A stretch of 8,126 nucleotides of DNA from contig JACFNM010000004.1 of NCBI GenBank assembly GCA_019454915.1, positions 23,495-31,620 of the forward strand, written 5' to 3'. The stretch comes from Chitinophagaceae bacterium. Lineage in GTDB: Bacteria; Bacteroidota; Bacteroidia; Chitinophagales; Chitinophagaceae. The translations under genes and the position numbers were made by a program. Below the pieces are notes generated by a model. It saw only the letters and a list, made by a program, of their open reading frames with translations, made no database searches and was not told the origin of the DNA. Below, piece after piece: positions 5,684 through 8,126 of the stretch (position 1 is the first letter of the stretch; each line of letters starts with the position of its first letter).

Positions 5684-8126
5684 TTAGAAATTTACGGAAA
5701 GACCTAAAGAAAGAACTTTAAGCATTGGGTAATTGTAGCCATCGCCACTGGTACCACCGCTCAAATCCCGGTCAGACCCATAGATACTTGTTACGTCAGT
5801 ATCTTTTGTCCATTTATACATGGGCGACCATGTCCATAGATTTTCTGCAGAAAAATAAACTTTCAGATCTTTAGCATGGATCCGCGAAATCAATCGGTTG
5901 GGTAGTGTATAACCTACCTGCAGATTCCTGAGACGGATATAAGAAGCGTTTTGCAGAAAACGATCGTTCGGAATGTTTAACGCCCGTCCGGTGCCCTGGG
6001 CAATATAGCCAACCAGTCTTGGCAAATAAGCGTCAAAGTTTTGAAGTTCTTCTCTAAACATATTGTTTTCCTGCCATCTGGGATAGGTATTATATGGACG
6101 GTTATATTGACCCCAGAAACGAGCTTCAGGAGAGGGATACCAATCCTGTTTCATAACTCCCTGGAAGAAGGCAGACACAAAGAATCCATTCCAGTCACCA
6201 TCTACGCTAAAGCCATAGGAATAGCGAGGTTCTTTATTACCGATAATCGTTTTATCTCCGGAGTTTCCAACCCGGTTCAATCCCTGGTAGATCTGATTAT
6301 CGCCATCCAGGTTTTTGAACTTAATGTCTCCTACGTAATTTTTCCGGGTGTTGGTGTTAGGGACATTGGCCTGGGATGGAGATTTATCTATCTCATCCTG
6401 TGACCGGAACAACCCTTCTACCTGGTACCCCCATATTTCGCCCACTTTTTGGCCTACATAATAGTCCGTTAGATTTTTATCGGGATTATTATATTTCGTA
6501 ATCACTGCGGTATAGTCTGACAAGATAAACCGCAGGTTGTAGTTTAAAGGCTTTTCTGCAACGCTGAAGTTATCCGACCATTGCAGCGAAATTTCCCATC
6601 CCGTTGTTCTCAAATCGGCATAGTTCCCTTTTGGAACCGCAGTTCCATAAATAGCAGGAACCGTGGGACCAACGGTAAACATATTCTTAGTCCAGCGCCG
6701 GTAAAAGTCGCCGGTAAACTGAAGCCGGTTATTCAGGCTGAAAAAATCTAATCCTATATTCCCCGTTGTTGAAGTTTCCCAGGTGAGTCCGCTGGGAACA
6801 ACATTGGGCTGTCTCGTATATTGCGGACGGGTATTAACAATTATTCGTCCTGACTGTGATATAGAGAAGTTTTCGGTAAAGGAATAAGGGTTAATATTCC
6901 CATTTCCCAAAGAGCCCAGCGACGCCCTGACCTTGACATTGGAAAGCGCATTGGGATTTACTTTCCAGAATGATTCGTCGGATATCCTCCATCCTACAGA
7001 GGCTGACGGGAAAAAAGCCCATTGCTGGTCAGAAGGGAATTTTGACGATCCATCATAACGTCCATTGATCTCAAGCAGATAGCGGCGCTTAAAGTCGTAA
7101 TTGATCCTGAAAAACCCTCCTGCAATATCCCATTTTTGGTATCCTCCGGTAGTAACGATACTTTGTCCAAGCGCAAGATTAATATCATCGGCATCGTCAT
7201 ACACTATACCATTCCTTCTTGCGGTAAGATTTTTAAAGAGGGACTGTTCATAGTTATACCCGACCAACAGGTGAAAATTATGGGCGTCGTTAACTGATTT
7301 GGTATAGTCAGCATAAATATTGGTAGCAATATATTCGGTTGTCTGTCTCTGCTCCTGCAGATCATTGGTATTGGTTCCGGTATAACCAATCACTCCCTGA
7401 TAACGACTGTAGGGTATTTGAACCCGTTTTTGTCCAGCCCCCAGATCGGTACTTTGAAAAGTAAAATCACTCCTTAAGGTCAGGCTTTTATTGAAAAACT
7501 CGGCTTTGGCGGCAAGCCGGTTTTTCAAAAACCGCTCTGCGTTATCAACCCCGTTCTTACCGTAGTAATAATCACCCACGGTATATGCTGCCGGGAATGA
7601 CAAGGTACCATCGGGATTTAACAAAGGCGCCAATGGGTGACCTTCATCTGCCATATTTCTCCAGATACCGCTTCCTTCACCCACATTCAACGGTTGATGA
7701 TAATTCATTTTCGAATACTCCATGTTATTTTCTATATCTAACCATTCGGTCAGCCGGATATTTCCCTTAGCTCGCAGGTTATACATTTTATATACATCAG
7801 AGTTGTAGTTGAATAAACCATCCTGACCATTGTAGCGGCCACTCAGATAAAAGGAAGCTTTGTCGCTGCCCCCGGATAAAGTAAGATTGTGATCCTGTGC
7901 ATAAAACCTGTCTTTATACAATTCCTTGTACCAGTTGGTGCTATAATAATACTGATATTCACCGGTAGAGGGATTAACTTCAATCCTCGGCAAAGACGGG
8001 TCTTCCCATCGCCTTTTTATTTCCGCCAGATAAGCAGGTGAAAAGGGAAGGGTTTTATTGATGGCCGTAGGCGTAGTTCCGGCATCACTCCATCTCGACC
8101 AGGCATCGCTGAAATTCTGCGCCCAC
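5684..8126 (-). CDS. susC: SusC/RagA-family TonB-dependent transporter, 5' end outside window
   Basis: The frame is open from the window edge to a TAA at 5684-5686, giving the C-terminal 813 residues. SusC proteins usually have about 1000-1100, so the signal peptide, carboxypeptidase-like domain, TonB box and part of the plug lie beyond 8126. An internal TTG at 7993 is not a start, because coding continues upstream through WAQNFSDAW and FSPAYLAEIKRRW. Family signs are the plug-to-barrel segment RFYAQDHNLTLSGGSDKASFYLSG with GQDGLF, repeated aromatic beta-strand segments (YDGSSKFP, PSASVGWRISDE, VKVRASLGSLGNGNI), YIRLRNLQVGYTLP near the end, and the terminal barrel strand LKVLSLGLSVNF ending in Phe. 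It would form the outer-membrane channel energised by TonB-ExbBD and capped by the adjacent SusD. Any sigma/anti-sigma or hybrid sensor control would lie upstream and cannot be seen. Confidence 0.97.
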   Translation of the reverse strand, partial: WAQNFSDAWSRWSDAGTTPTAINKTLPFSPAYLAEIKRRWEDPSLPRIEVNPSTGEYQYYYSTNWYKELYKDRFYAQDHNLTLSGGSDKASFYLSGRYNGQDGLFNYNSDVYKMYNLRAKGNIRLTEWLDIENNMEYSKMNYHQPLNVGEGSGIWRNMADEGHPLAPLLNPDGTLSFPAAYTVGDYYYGKNGVDNAERFLKNRLAAKAEFFNKSLTLRSDFTFQSTDLGAGQKRVQIPYSRYQGVIGYTGTNTNDLQEQRQTTEYIATNIYADYTKSVNDAHNFHLLVGYNYEQSLFKNLTARRNGIVYDDADDINLALGQSIVTTGGYQKWDIAGGFFRINYDFKRRYLLEINGRYDGSSKFPSDQQWAFFPSASVGWRISDESFWKVNPNALSNVKVRASLGSLGNGNINPYSFTENFSISQSGRIIVNTRPQYTRQPNVVPSGLTWETSTTGNIGLDFFSLNNRLQFTGDFYRRWTKNMFTVGPTVPAIYGTAVPKGNYADLRTTGWEISLQWSDNFSVAEKPLNYNLRFILSDYTAVITKYNNPDKNLTDYYVGQKVGEIWGYQVEGLFRSQDEIDKSPSQANVPNTNTRKNYVGDIKFKNLDGDNQIYQGLNRVGNSGDKTIIGNKEPRYSYGFSVDGDWNGFFVSAFFQGVMKQDWYPSPEARFWGQYNRPYNTYPRWQENNMFREELQNFDAYLPRLVGYIAQGTGRALNIPNDRFLQNASYIRLRNLQVGYTLPNRLISRIHAKDLKVYFSAENLWTWSPMYKWTKDTDVTSIYGSDRDLSGGTSGDGYNYPMLKVLSLGLSVNF

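Noticed and set aside
7993..7995. TTG at 7993 as the SusC start
   Set aside because: The same frame stays open to the window edge with SusC-like sequence, so this is an internal codon of a gene cut by the boundary.

Overview
The window looks like chromosomal DNA of a member of the Bacteroidota, probably a soil-type genus in the Chitinophagaceae/Sphingobacteriia range. That is an inference from three things: a SusC/SusD pair, a DUF2911 secreted protein, and TAnnTTTG-like promoter matches with weak Shine-Dalgarno sequences. Gene density is low on the left (about 1-4 kb) and high on the right.

Layout. 9-530 (+) is a complete secreted DUF2911 protein, closed by a clear intrinsic terminator (564-596). 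From about 600 to 1680 I find no intact gene. This stretch holds one copy of a diverged direct repeat (603-747) and the frameshifted remains of a PIN-domain gene (1244-1574). 1682-2062 (-) encodes a small, highly charged, helical LEA/YtxH-like protein with an internal 87-bp tandem duplication. It is divergent from 2422-3381 (+), a complete nitrilase-superfamily amidohydrolase with an intact Glu-Lys-Cys triad. The 359-bp region between them carries a 17-bp palindrome and a possible promoter for the helical protein. 3382-3846 is again without a convincing gene and carries the second copy of the diverged repeat (3605-3727). The right half is a minus-strand operon: the C-terminal ~813 residues of a SusC-family TonB-dependent transporter (cut by the window edge), 18 bp, then a complete SusD-family surface lipoprotein. 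A perfect 16-bp hairpin (3847-3884) follows.

How it fits together. SusC and SusD would form an outer-membrane uptake complex for an oligosaccharide or other oligomer. No hydrolase, sensor or sigma/anti-sigma gene is visible, so the substrate cannot be read from this window. The remaining genes are single units with no evident link to the uptake system. I do not see a convincing new multi-gene system here. The most unusual material is the pair of diverged repeats about 3.0 kb apart with decayed coding sequence between them.
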